Positions 1 through 6,110 of a DNA stretch of 34,060 nucleotides are shown piece by piece. Every line of letters starts with the position of its first letter. Positions within the stretch are counted from its first letter, which is position 1. The position numbers and the translations under genes are program-made. The notes under the pieces were generated by a model. That model did not search any database. It was not told the origin of the DNA and saw only the letters and a program-made list of their open reading frames with translations. Where the stretch lies: positions 1 through 34,060 of the forward strand of contig JANQLS010000172.1 in the NCBI GenBank assembly GCA_028280485.1, written 5' to 3'. Source of the DNA: Planctomycetota bacterium (GTDB lineage Bacteria; Planctomycetota; UBA8108; JACQVS01).

Positions 1-1
1 T

Positions 2-1045
2 AGATTTCTTATAGTTGCGATTCGGGTGTCAGGGTTTTCATTTGCTCACTTGCGAGTTCCTGAAGAAAAGAAGAAGCTAAAACTGATGCGAGTCATTGAA
101 AACTCAAAGAAGCTTATCCCTTTAAATAAGCTCTTAAGTTTGGTGGGGTTTTCTTCAGCCCGTTACTACGCCTGGAAGCGATTAGAAGCTGGCTGTGACC
201 TTGAAGACCAAAGCTCCTGCCCAACTTCAAATCCTAATAGGTTAACCACTGAAGAAATCCATGAGATTAAAGACATGGTGATCTCCGATGAGTTTCGTCA
301 CGTCTCAACCGGAACTCTTTCGGTCTTAGCTCAACGCTTGGGTCGTGTCTTCGCCTCAAGTAGCACCTGGTATCGGCTGGTCAGAGAGCGCGGTTGGAGA
401 AGACCAAGAATAAGACTCCATCCTGAAAAACCAAGGCGGGGGATACGAGCGAAGAAACCCAATGAGATTTGGCATGTCGACACCACGATCATCAAGCTAC
501 TCGATGGTTCTCGTGTTTACCTGCACGCGGTGATTGATAATTTCTCAAGGAAGATCTTAGGTTGGAAAGTTTCAAGTTCATTCAAAAAAATGAACACCGT
601 TGAAATCCTGCTTCAGGCTATCAAAGTCTCGAATACTTGCTCAGGGTATCAACAGCCCAAGGTGATGATGGATGGGGGAGGGGAGAATTATAATTCCAAA
701 GTTGATGAACTCTTTGAATCGGGATTACTCAAAAGAATATTGGCCCAAACCGAAATTTCATTTTCAAACTCGATGATCGAATCGTGGTGGAGAGTGTTGA
801 AACATCAATGGCTTTACCTCAACTCCTTAGATTCTCTCGGTAAGGTCGAGAAACTTATCTCTTTTTATGTGAACCAACACAATGAGCACCTACCTCACTC
901 GGCCTTCAAAGGACAAACTCCGGATGAGATGTACTTTGAGTTGGGAACAAATGTCCCAATTGAATTAGAGGAACAAAGAGAATTAGCCAGAAATAGAAGG
1001 CTGGAGAAGAACCGACTACTGTCGTGCTCGGTGTGTGAGGAGTAA
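2..1045 (+). CDS. DDE transposase (integrase core), 5' end open at the window edge
   Basis: This encodes the catalytic part of a cut- or copy-and-paste transposase of the retroviral-integrase (rve/IS3-like) type. The first usable start is a GTG at 26 with no clear ribosome binding site, and the frame stays open to base 2. The true N-terminus, or a frameshift-joined orfA, is therefore probably outside the window. Counting from the GTG there are 339 residues. Residues about 30-130 look like an HTH-type DNA-binding part. The DDE fold follows: D152 in WHVDTT, D216 in MMDGGGENYN, and E252 in SNSMIESWWR, so the full catalytic triad is present. The tail of about 30 residues is Arg/Glu rich. The enzyme may be active if the left end is intact. 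No inverted-repeat end could be paired because the left end is missing. The gene lies about 380 bp from the 3' end of tmRNA, a common integration target. Identification as a DDE transposase is firm; the exact IS family is not. Confidence 0.88.
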   Translation, partial: RFLIVAIRVSGFSFAHLRVPEEKKKLKLMRVIENSKKLIPLNKLLSLVGFSSARYYAWKRLEAGCDLEDQSSCPTSNPNRLTTEEIHEIKDMVISDEFRHVSTGTLSVLAQRLGRVFASSSTWYRLVRERGWRRPRIRLHPEKPRRGIRAKKPNEIWHVDTTIIKLLDGSRVYLHAVIDNFSRKILGWKVSSSFKKMNTVEILLQAIKVSNTCSGYQQPKVMMDGGGENYNSKVDELFESGLLKRILAQTEISFSNSMIESWWRVLKHQWLYLNSLDSLGKVEKLISFYVNQHNEHLPHSAFKGQTPDEMYFELGTNVPIELEEQRELARNRRLEKNRLLSCSVCEE

Positions 1046-1057
1046 AGATTAAGGACC

Positions 1058-1092
1058 ATGAGATCAATTCATTAGCTACCAATGAATCTCAT
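1058..1092 (+). repeat. Hairpin downstream of the transposase
   Basis: ATGAG at 1058-1062 pairs with CTCAT at 1088-1092, and ATTCATT at 1067-1073 pairs with AATGAAT at 1081-1087. A four-base bulge separates the two stems and the loop is seven bases. It begins 12 bases after the transposase stop codon. No T-run follows, so it is not a standard intrinsic terminator. It could be part of the IS end or an mRNA 3' structure. Confidence 0.5.
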
Positions 1093-1145
1093 AATCTGTG
1101 AAGGGAGAAGTGCCTCTAGTTTTATCTCCGATAATTTAGGATAAG

Positions 1146-1425
1146 AACATGTCGGGTTAATCGAAGTTGAAGATCTTATCCCAAACATCCCTACAAAAGT
1201 CTCATCATCGAGACAGAAAAGTGTAGAATGTTTTGAGAAACAGCAGACCGATGCCTATGCGAGGGTGGTCCCAGAAAGAGTCACACAAGTGGTAAATGAC
1301 CTTGGATTTGCCATTGATCAGTCTAAAAATTCGCTCGGAGTTGACAAATCGTTGACATCGGATGAAATAAAAAAAGCTGCATGTGAGGAAACCCTTCACA
1401 AACAGCAATTTATATCAATCGAAGA
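1146..1425 (+). pseudogene. Coding-like remnant between the transposase and the tmRNA 3' end
   Basis: From the stop at 1143 a plus-strand frame is open for roughly 95 codons and runs into the tmRNA gene. It reads as plausible protein: it contains the stretches IEVEDLIPNIPTK, FEKQQTDAYARVVPERV and SLTSDEIKKAACEETL, with normal charge balance. There is no ATG start. A GTG at 1265 is possible but has no ribosome binding site, and the frame has no natural end before ssrA. This could be debris of a mobile element that used the tmRNA 3' end as its attachment site. I do not recognise the protein, and chance openness cannot be excluded. The rest of 1046-1425 holds only the hairpin at 1058-1092. Confidence 0.2.
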
Positions 1426-1784
1426 TGGTGGAGGCGGGGGGAATCGAACCCCCGTCCCGAAGTCATTCCGGTATGGCGTCTACGAGTGTAGTCCTTCTTT
1501 TGATCTCACTGAGTGAACTCCGGGGACAGGATTTCGCTCAGCCAGGTCACTGGAATTTCGCTACCCTTCACGCGACCAAAAAAGAGCAACTATCCCGCAT
1601 TGTTGGCCTCACACCTTCATCTCGCGGGAAGGAGACTCCGGGGAGGGCTGCGCTAATTAATTAGGCAGCAAGTGCATAATCGCTTTTAGCAATTAATTGT
1701 TTTTCCAGGGGTTTTACGAGGCCTCCTGGAAACCTCGACTCGCAACCACACTTTCCTGGACCCGGTCGAATCCTAGTCGCCCCC
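1426..1784 (-). ncRNA. ssrA: tmRNA (transfer-messenger RNA)
   Basis: This RNA rescues stalled ribosomes: it is charged with alanine, enters the empty A site with SmpB, and templates a degradation tag. The 5' end GGGGGCG (1784-1778) pairs with CGCCTCC next to the encoded ACCA at 1426-1429. The TΨC arm reads GGGGGTTCGATTCCCCC, and the 5' part carries the typical GGATTCGAC. The tag frame starts with GCT at 1690-1688 and ends at TAA 1663-1661, giving AKSDYALAA, with one further Ala supplied by the RNA itself. The YALAA end matches the common bacterial degron. The tag starts 94 nt from the 5' end, as expected. Length is 359 nt with CCA encoded. Open frames crossing this interval are not genes. smpB lies upstream on the same strand. 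Confidence 0.97.
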
Positions 1785-1811
1785 GTCGTAAGAAAATGCG
1801 TTGTATCTATT

Positions 1812-1840
1812 AGTCTAACTTTAATGAGGGGGATATGCAA
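1812..1840 (-). promoter_or_regulatory. Possible sigma70-type promoter of ssrA
   Basis: On the minus strand, TTGCAT (1840-1835) and TAGACT (1817-1812) are separated by 17 bases. This would start transcription about 20 bases before the mature tmRNA 5' end, which fits a precursor trimmed by RNase P. Each box matches the consensus at four of six positions, so this is only a candidate. Confidence 0.35.
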
Positions 1841-2029
1841 ATGGGTAGGGGATTTTTGGTTGTTGGGTAAAACTAAGTTCCCCTCGCAAGCGCTTCGGGA
1901 TAGTTAATTGATACTAAGCTTTATTTATTATTATTTTGAAGAGGGTCGATTGATAAACTCTGAGATTTATTGAGTTGGAGTACCAGATCCCGGCCCCTTT
2001 AGGGAGTGCTTAAGCCATAGGCTTAATTG

Positions 2030-2075
2030 CACGATGGAGCGAAGCGACCATTGTTGCGGAGCCGACTACTTTGAG
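2030..2075 (-). repeat. GTAGTC-led hairpin unit after smpB
   Basis: Read on the minus strand this unit begins GTAGTCGGCTCCGC and continues into an internal palindrome around GGTCGCTTCGCTCC. It starts about a dozen bases after the smpB stop codon. The GTAGT lead-in is shared with units at 5836-5860, 6000-6032, 6081-6110 and 27951-28058, whose stems differ in sequence. It is most likely a REP-like extragenic palindrome. Confidence 0.45.
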
Positions 2076-2085
2076 TAATCGACCA

Positions 2086-2565
2086 CTACCTACGCCCCGC
2101 CAACTCTCTGCTGGTATCTCGGTCGGTGTCGCGCTTCTTGATGGTTTCGCGTTTGTCGTGAAGCTTTTTACCTTTACCGATGCCCAGCTCGCACTTCGCG
2201 AAACCGCGGTTGTTGAAATAGATACGGAGGGGGACGAGAGTCAGTCCTTTCTCCTGAAGTTTTGTGCGAATCTTTTCGATTTCTTTTCGGTGAAGGAGAA
2301 GCTTGCGCTTTCTCATGGGGTCGTGATTCGCCCAACTACCGTTTTTGTATTCGCTGATATGGCTACCGATCAAAAAGATTTCGTCGCCTACGATGCGGGC
2401 GTAACTTTCCCCAAGGCTCATATTCCCCTCGCGGAGAGATTTGACCTCCGTTCCCTGGAGGACGAGCCCAGCCTCGACTTTCTCGAGTATGTGGTACTGG
2501 AAATACGCCCTTTTGTTCTTCACTTGAATCGATTTAGGGGCGTCGGATTTTTTCTTCTTAGCCAT
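2086..2565 (-). CDS. smpB: SsrA-binding protein SmpB
   Basis: SmpB binds the tRNA-like domain of tmRNA and mimics the missing anticodon arm in the decoding centre during trans-translation. The 159-residue product is full length. It begins with a basic stretch (MAKKKK) and then has the SmpB core: NKRAYFQYHILEKVEAGLVLQGTEVKSLREG at about 17-47, the AYARI-like segment with the IGSHISEYKNG motif, and HDPMRKRKLLLHRKEI at about 81-96. The Lys/Arg-rich C-terminal tail (GKGKKLHDKRETIKKRD) inserts into the mRNA channel in known structures. The ATG at 2565 gives the expected start, although the ribosome binding site is weak. It is followed on the same strand by ssrA about 300 bp away, the classic arrangement of the two partners. 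Confidence 0.98.
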   Translation of the reverse strand: MAKKKKSDAPKSIQVKNKRAYFQYHILEKVEAGLVLQGTEVKSLREGNMSLGESYARIVGDEIFLIGSHISEYKNGSWANHDPMRKRKLLLHRKEIEKIRTKLQEKGLTLVPLRIYFNNRGFAKCELGIGKGKKLHDKRETIKKRDTDRDTSRELAGRR

Positions 2566-2642
2566 AGCTTGATATTCTAACGTGATTTTCTAAGTATCCA
2601 GCAAGAAGTTGAAAGAATTCCACTTCTGGAGGCCACCTAAGG

Positions 2643-2658
2643 TTTGTACATATACAAA
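2643..2658. promoter_or_regulatory. Palindrome between smpB and tRNA-Leu
   Basis: TTTGTA at 2643-2648 and TACAAA at 2653-2658 form a perfect 6+4+6 palindrome. It lies between the divergent smpB and tRNA-Leu promoter regions. It has the shape of a dimeric repressor operator, but no regulator can be assigned. Confidence 0.25.
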
Positions 2659-2685
2659 TTTGTGGATTTGTTTTCAATTGGGAAC

Positions 2686-2713
2686 TTGACCCTGCGACAC
2701 GGGAAGATAAACT
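2686..2713 (+). promoter_or_regulatory. Promoter candidate for tRNA-Leu
   Basis: TTGACC (2686-2691) and TAAACT (2708-2713) are 16 bases apart, with five and four matches to the sigma70 -35 and -10 consensus. Transcription would start near 2720, some 30 bases upstream of the mature tRNA. Confidence 0.5.
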
Positions 2714-2749
2714 GTCGGTCTTAAGAAATATTGGATATTGATAGCTTAT

Positions 2750-2834
2750 GCCCAGGTGGCGGAATTGGCAGACGCGCTGGCTTCAGGTGCCAGTGCCGGT
2801 TAACGGCGTGGAGGTTCGAATCCTCTCCTGGGCA
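2750..2834 (+). tRNA. tRNA-Leu, anticodon CAG
   Basis: The 85-nt sequence folds as a class II tRNA. The acceptor stem is GCCCAGG with CCTGGGC, followed by discriminator A. The D arm contains GGCGGAATTGGCAGACGC. The anticodon stem is CTGGC/GCCAG with loop TTCAGGT (anticodon CAG at 2784-2786). It has a long variable arm (TGCCGGTTAACGGCGT) and the T arm GGAGGTTCGAATCCTCTCC. CCA is not encoded. It reads CUG leucine codons. Confidence 0.97.
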
Positions 2835-2847
2835 AGAAAATAAAAAG

Positions 2848-2890
2848 AAGGCTCGCAACGCGTTTTATGTTGTGGAGCCTTTTTTTATTT
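2848..2890 (+). terminator. Intrinsic terminator after tRNA-Leu
   Basis: GGCTC plus GCAAC pairs with GTTGT plus GAGCC across one bulged G, with loop GCGTTTTAT. It is followed directly by a run of T residues (2880-2887). It lies 14 bases after the tRNA. Confidence 0.85.
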
Positions 2891-2987
2891 TAACAACTTC
2901 GAATCCGATAAAGGATTCGAATCCACATTCATGTTCAAATGGCTAATCTCAGTTCCACCTTCCCCGTTATATTTGGAGAATTGATTC

Positions 2988-3347
2988 ATGACGACATCGA
3001 TTGGAATGTTATTTCCTTCACTACCTTACTTACTTGCACTTATTGTCGCTTTTGTTATCTGCATCACCAAATTCAGTAGACACAGAAAAGCAGCTCGCCT
3101 TTGCCTTTTCGGCTTGGTGTTAATGGCGAGTCACATAGTTTTTAGTTTAGGATCGTTTTTCTTTGTTCAATGGTTTGTGAGTAATGCAAATAACCAGGGC
3201 GGGAATCCAGAAGTTTTTGGTTTTGTCATGATGGCAATACATCTATGCTCCAGCCTTGTTCAAGCCGCTGGAATCATCCTGATCGTTATTTCGGTGTTTG
3301 CGGCTCGCGAACCTCAGACAGATGAAGATTTTGAAAAAACCTTTTAA
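2988..3347 (+). CDS. Small multi-pass membrane protein, paralogue of the next gene
   Basis: I do not recognise this 119-residue protein. It is strongly hydrophobic, with likely helices at about 10-27, 38-62 and 77-104, and a basic FSRHRKAAR segment between the first two that should face the cytoplasm. The C-terminus is charged (REPQTDEDFEKTF). GGAG nine bases before the ATG at 2988 supports the start. The next gene has the same layout and shares motifs: a Leu/Val-rich first helix, then basic residues, then LCLxGL, and later AAGI. The pair is therefore a tandem duplication. They are probably co-transcribed, with 36 bases between this stop codon and the downstream ATG at 3384. The function is unknown. 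Confidence 0.7.
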   Translation: MTTSIGMLFPSLPYLLALIVAFVICITKFSRHRKAARLCLFGLVLMASHIVFSLGSFFFVQWFVSNANNQGGNPEVFGFVMMAIHLCSSLVQAAGIILIVISVFAAREPQTDEDFEKTF

Positions 3348-3383
3348 TTCACGTTTACTTTTAAATGAGATGTGGTGGTCAAC

Positions 3384-3764
3384 ATGAGTGAATTACTAAC
3401 CCAGCAATTTATAATTCAATCACCATTTTATCTCGGGTTGGTCGTTTCATTTTTCATGGTTGTTTTAAAAAAACAAAAATCTAAACACTCGAAAAACTTG
3501 TGCCTCATTGGTTTAACATTCTTTGCCGCCCAAGCATTCATCGGTATCGGCTGGACACTATATAATGATTCACTCAATTCAGGTGATGGTCTGTTTACTG
3601 TTAGTTTTTTGGTCATCAACGGATTTCGAGTAGATTCAGATACAGTTGTTGGAGTTATAGCCAACTTGTTTTTTGCCGCTGGAATCTTCTCAATTACTCT
3701 TGCCGCTTCTGATTCAAGTGATCATGCCGATACCCCCGCCGAAAATATGGATCAATGCATATAG
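3384..3764 (+). CDS. Small multi-pass membrane protein, paralogue of the previous gene
   Basis: This is a hydrophobic protein of 126 residues with likely helices at about 15-28, 40-60 and 88-107. The loop KKQKSKHSKN is basic and the tail (DSSDHADTPAENMDQCI) is acidic. Resemblance to the preceding gene is clear in SPFYLGLVVSF against SLPYLLALIVAF, in LCLIGL against LCLFGL, and in AAGI. I prefer the ATG at 3384 (MSELL); an in-frame GTG at 3372 would add four residues without a better ribosome binding site. No function can be assigned. The two proteins might interact in the membrane, but that is a guess. Confidence 0.65.
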   Translation: MSELLTQQFIIQSPFYLGLVVSFFMVVLKKQKSKHSKNLCLIGLTFFAAQAFIGIGWTLYNDSLNSGDGLFTVSFLVINGFRVDSDTVVGVIANLFFAAGIFSITLAASDSSDHADTPAENMDQCI

Positions 3765-3964
3765 AGCTTTAATTCGATCTATAGCACTTTTATTACCTTT
3801 TTTCGCAGAATTGTTTCTAATCTAAGGTCTTGCCCCTTATTATTTTAAGCTTTGGTTGTGGATATTTATTTTGGGTGGATACTTAGATTTTCTAATTCTT
3901 AAAAATCCTTCTAATACACATTCAGTATTATCGAAATTTAATCTGAATCCATTGGAGTCGAAAC

Positions 3965-4534
3965 ATGGTCTCAATCGCCGAACTTTGGTTACCCATCTTA
4001 CTGTCTGGGGTCTTCGTCTTCGTAGCGAGCTCCATCATCCATATGGTGATTCCTTATCACCGGAGTGATTACAAACATCTCCCCAATGAAGACCAAGTCT
4101 TAGATAGCCTGAGGCCCCACGATATCGCTCCCGGAGAGTATTTCTTTCCCGCCTGTAAAGACATGAAAGAAATGCAATCCGAAGAGATGATTCAAAAGTG
4201 GAATAACGGACCCGCGGGAATGATGACCATCTTTCCTAAGGGAACGATGAAGATGGGCAAATTCTTGCTTCAATGGTTTATTTTCACATTGGTGATCAGT
4301 GTAGGGGTCGCTTACGTAGCCGGAAGAAGTCTCGCTCCCGGAGCCGAGTTTAAAGCTGTTTTACAAATTGCGGGAACCGTCGCCATCATGGTTTATGCAT
4401 TAGCCAACGTAAATAACTCCATTTGGAAATCCGTTCGTTGGGGGGTTACTGCCAAGTTCTTCTTTGATGGAGTGATCTATGGCTTGGTCACCGGATTGAC
4501 GATGGCTTGGCTTTGGCCTCAAGCTGCAGTTTGA
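3965..4534 (+). CDS. Conserved-looking membrane protein of unknown function
   Basis: The product has 189 residues. One N-terminal helix (about 7-30) precedes a soluble, conserved-looking segment (HMVIPYHRSDYKHLPNEDQVLDSLRP, then GEYFFPACKDMKEMQS, then FPKGTMKMGKFLLQWF). Two or three further helices follow at about 101-120, 131-148 and 166-185. The pattern VIPYHRSDYKxLPNEDxVLxxLR looks like a family of hypothetical bacterial membrane proteins I have met without a name. The ATG at 3965 has GGAG seven bases upstream. A five-hairpin repeat element (4547-4712) begins 12 bp after the stop codon. Reality of the gene is well supported by composition and start site; function is unknown. Confidence 0.8.
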   Translation: MVSIAELWLPILLSGVFVFVASSIIHMVIPYHRSDYKHLPNEDQVLDSLRPHDIAPGEYFFPACKDMKEMQSEEMIQKWNNGPAGMMTIFPKGTMKMGKFLLQWFIFTLVISVGVAYVAGRSLAPGAEFKAVLQIAGTVAIMVYALANVNNSIWKSVRWGVTAKFFFDGVIYGLVTGLTMAWLWPQAAV

Positions 4535-4546
4535 TCCAACAAGAAT

Positions 4547-4712
4547 TAATTAGTTTATGTTGAAACAAACTCCTTCGGAGTGCGTTTCAACCGTTCCAGC
4601 AAATCATAGATTTGCTTACACTCCGCTAAACATAGGCTCCTACGAGCCTACGTCCGCGGCCGAGTTGATCCCAACTCGGCTTAGTTCCTGTTTAATCAAC
4701 AGGAACTAATTA
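4547..4712 (+). repeat. Five-hairpin repeat element, copy A (complete)
   Basis: This 166-bp unit is bounded by TAATTA (4547-4552 and 4707-4712). Inside lie short inverted ends, GTTTATGTTG and CAACAGGAAC. Five hairpins follow one another. H1 is GTTGAAAC 4559-4566 with 4584-4591, capped by ACTCC/GGAGT. H2 is AGCAAATC 4598-4605 with 4609-4616. H3 is TAGGCTC 4633-4639 with 4644-4650. H4 is GCCGAGTTG 4659-4667 with 4672-4680. H5 is AGTTCCTGTT 4683-4692 with 4698-4707. Other copies lie at 19186, 21607 and 27226. It carries no reading frame. It is either a non-autonomous mobile element or a repeated structured RNA. Confidence 0.9.
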
Positions 4713-4747
4713 GTACAACGAAATTTATAATTTAAAAGCATCTATTA

Positions 4748-5839
4748 ATGGGAGAGGGTCCTTTGAGTCCGACTCAGGTTGAAAGATTACAAGCAGCAAT
4801 TGCGGAATTAGATGTCGACGGATTTGTCGTAAGCCACATGCCCAATGTCAGGTGGTTAACTTCCTTTACTGGATCCTTCGGCTACGGTCTCGTCACCCCC
4901 GACCAAGCTCTTTTTTTAACGGATAGTCGGTACACGATCCAATCTCAAGAAGAAGTCAAAAACTTAGAATGCCGAAGCTTTCGTCAACCGACGGAACCCC
5001 ACGAATTCCTCTTCAATAATGTCGCTGAGCTGGGCATCAAAAAATTAGGAATCGATGCCTCCACCTTGCCTGTGGGCATGTACGAAAAATGGCAAAAGCA
5101 ATTCTCGCAAGGAGAGCTCGTGCCGATCAAGGATCCCAGCGATACTCTACGATTAATCAAGAGTGAAGAAGAGATCCAAAAGATTGCCAAAGCCTGTGAA
5201 CTTTCGGATGCCTGCCTGGAAATGATTCGAGAGAGAGTTCGTCCCGGCGAGACTGAAATTGAACTTCATATCGAAATTGAAGCCTTCATGAGAAGGCATG
5301 GAGCCGTAGTCTCCTTCAATCCGATTGTGGTGAGTGGAAATCGCTCTGCCCGACCTCACGGAGAGGCGAGCGATAAAAAATTAGAGGCGGGTGATTTCAT
5401 TACCTTTGATTTAGGAGCGAGACTCGATGGCTACTGCAGTGATATCACTCGAACTTTCGTAGTGGGGGAAGCCACCGATCGCCACCGTGAGGTTTACAAT
5501 CAAGTCCTCAAGGCTCAATGTGCTTGCATCGAGGCCTTGGTGCCTGGAGCTAACGGTCGCGAAGTTGACGGCTTGGCTCGTAAGATCTTGGACGAAAAAG
5601 ATCTCGCTAAGTATTTTGGTCACGGCTTAGGTCATGGCTTAGGAGGTGAAGTTCACGACACCGGGAGACTGTCCTCCACGATGGATCAAGCTATTGAAAA
5701 GAATCAAGTTTGGACGGTTGAGCCGGGAGTTTATATCGAAGGATTCGGGGGAGTTCGAATCGAAGACGACATCGTCGTGACCGATGATAAGCCTATAGTT
5801 TTGAACAAGTTTACCAAAGACCTTTTGGAACTAAGGTAG
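4748..5839 (+). CDS. M24-family metallopeptidase (Xaa-Pro aminopeptidase/dipeptidase type)
   Basis: This is a pita-bread-fold peptidase that cleaves N-terminal residues before proline, or dipeptides, using two divalent metal ions in the cytoplasm. The 363-residue length fits the short PepQ/YpdF-like class. The N-terminal creatinase-like domain covers about 10-130 (VDGFVVSHMPNVRWLTSFTGS). The catalytic domain follows, with metal ligands D221 and D232 (FDLGARLDGYCSD), H296 (GHGLGHGLG), E325 (TVEPGVYI) and E339 (VRIEDD). H292 and H303 complete the usual active site. The ATG at 4748 has no good ribosome binding site, whereas an in-frame TTG at 4763 has GGGAGAGGG just upstream, so translation may start five codons later. 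A GTAGT-led hairpin overlaps the stop codon. Exact substrate preference cannot be read from sequence. Confidence 0.93.
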   Translation: MGEGPLSPTQVERLQAAIAELDVDGFVVSHMPNVRWLTSFTGSFGYGLVTPDQALFLTDSRYTIQSQEEVKNLECRSFRQPTEPHEFLFNNVAELGIKKLGIDASTLPVGMYEKWQKQFSQGELVPIKDPSDTLRLIKSEEEIQKIAKACELSDACLEMIRERVRPGETEIELHIEIEAFMRRHGAVVSFNPIVVSGNRSARPHGEASDKKLEAGDFITFDLGARLDGYCSDITRTFVVGEATDRHREVYNQVLKAQCACIEALVPGANGREVDGLARKILDEKDLAKYFGHGLGHGLGGEVHDTGRLSSTMDQAIEKNQVWTVEPGVYIEGFGGVRIEDDIVVTDDKPIVLNKFTKDLLELR

Positions 5840-5860
5840 TAGGCACACGCCGTGTGCCGT
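5836..5860 (+). repeat. GTAGT-led hairpin overlapping the peptidase stop
   Basis: GTAGTA is followed by GGCACACG (5842-5849) and CGTGTGCC (5851-5858), a perfect inverted repeat with almost no loop. The TAG stop codon of the peptidase gene is within the GTAGT lead-in. No T-run follows. Compare the units at 6000-6032 and 6081-6110. Confidence 0.6.
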
Positions 5861-5999
5861 ATGGATTAATACTTAAAGAATAAAAAAAACCTATTTTGGG
5901 GTAGGGGATTTTTGAATACAAATGAGCTCATTTTGAAATTCAAGAAACCTCCCTTACTACCTTAGCTGAATATTAATATTTAATACCTTTGCATTAAAT

Positions 6000-6032
6000 C
6001 GCCTCGCGGAGCGAGACGACTACAGTAGTTCT
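6000..6032 (-). repeat. GTAGTC-led hairpin unit
   Basis: On the minus strand CTACTGTAGTC precedes a palindrome built from GTCTCGCTCCGCGAGGC. It lies downstream of the anchored protein gene that ends at 6109. It has the same lead-in as the neighbouring unit at 6081-6110, with a different stem sequence. Confidence 0.55.
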
Positions 6033-6080
6033 CAATTATAGTTTTATTGGTCGTTTAAAAATAATGTGGGAAGCTTAGGA

Positions 6081-6110
6081 AGGCCGCACGTGGAACGTGC
6101 GGACTACTCT
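6081..6110 (-). repeat. GTAGTC-led hairpin immediately after a stop codon
   Basis: Read on the minus strand, the TAG stop of the upstream gene is followed at once by AGTAGTC and the perfect hairpin CCGCACGT-TCC-ACGTGCGG. There is no T-run, so it is not a classic intrinsic terminator. It may stabilise or end the transcript. Confidence 0.6.

Larger units (their letters stand above)
1785..2085. other. smpB-ssrA intergenic region
   Basis: This 301-bp gap holds the ssrA promoter candidate, a perfect small hairpin (TTAAGCC 2010-2016, loop ATA, GGCTTAA 2020-2026) and a GTAGTC-led repeat unit at 2030-2075. The segment at 1879-1899 vaguely resembles the inverted-repeat ends of the 12151-12286 element but is too diverged to call. 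A 16-base string, GGGTAGGGGATTTTTG, at 1843-1858 recurs exactly at 5899-5914. Confidence 0.6.

Noticed and set aside
1265..1664. Two open frames across the tmRNA gene on the plus strand
   Set aside because: They run antisense through ssrA, whose structure is unambiguous; composition reflects the RNA gene, not protein.
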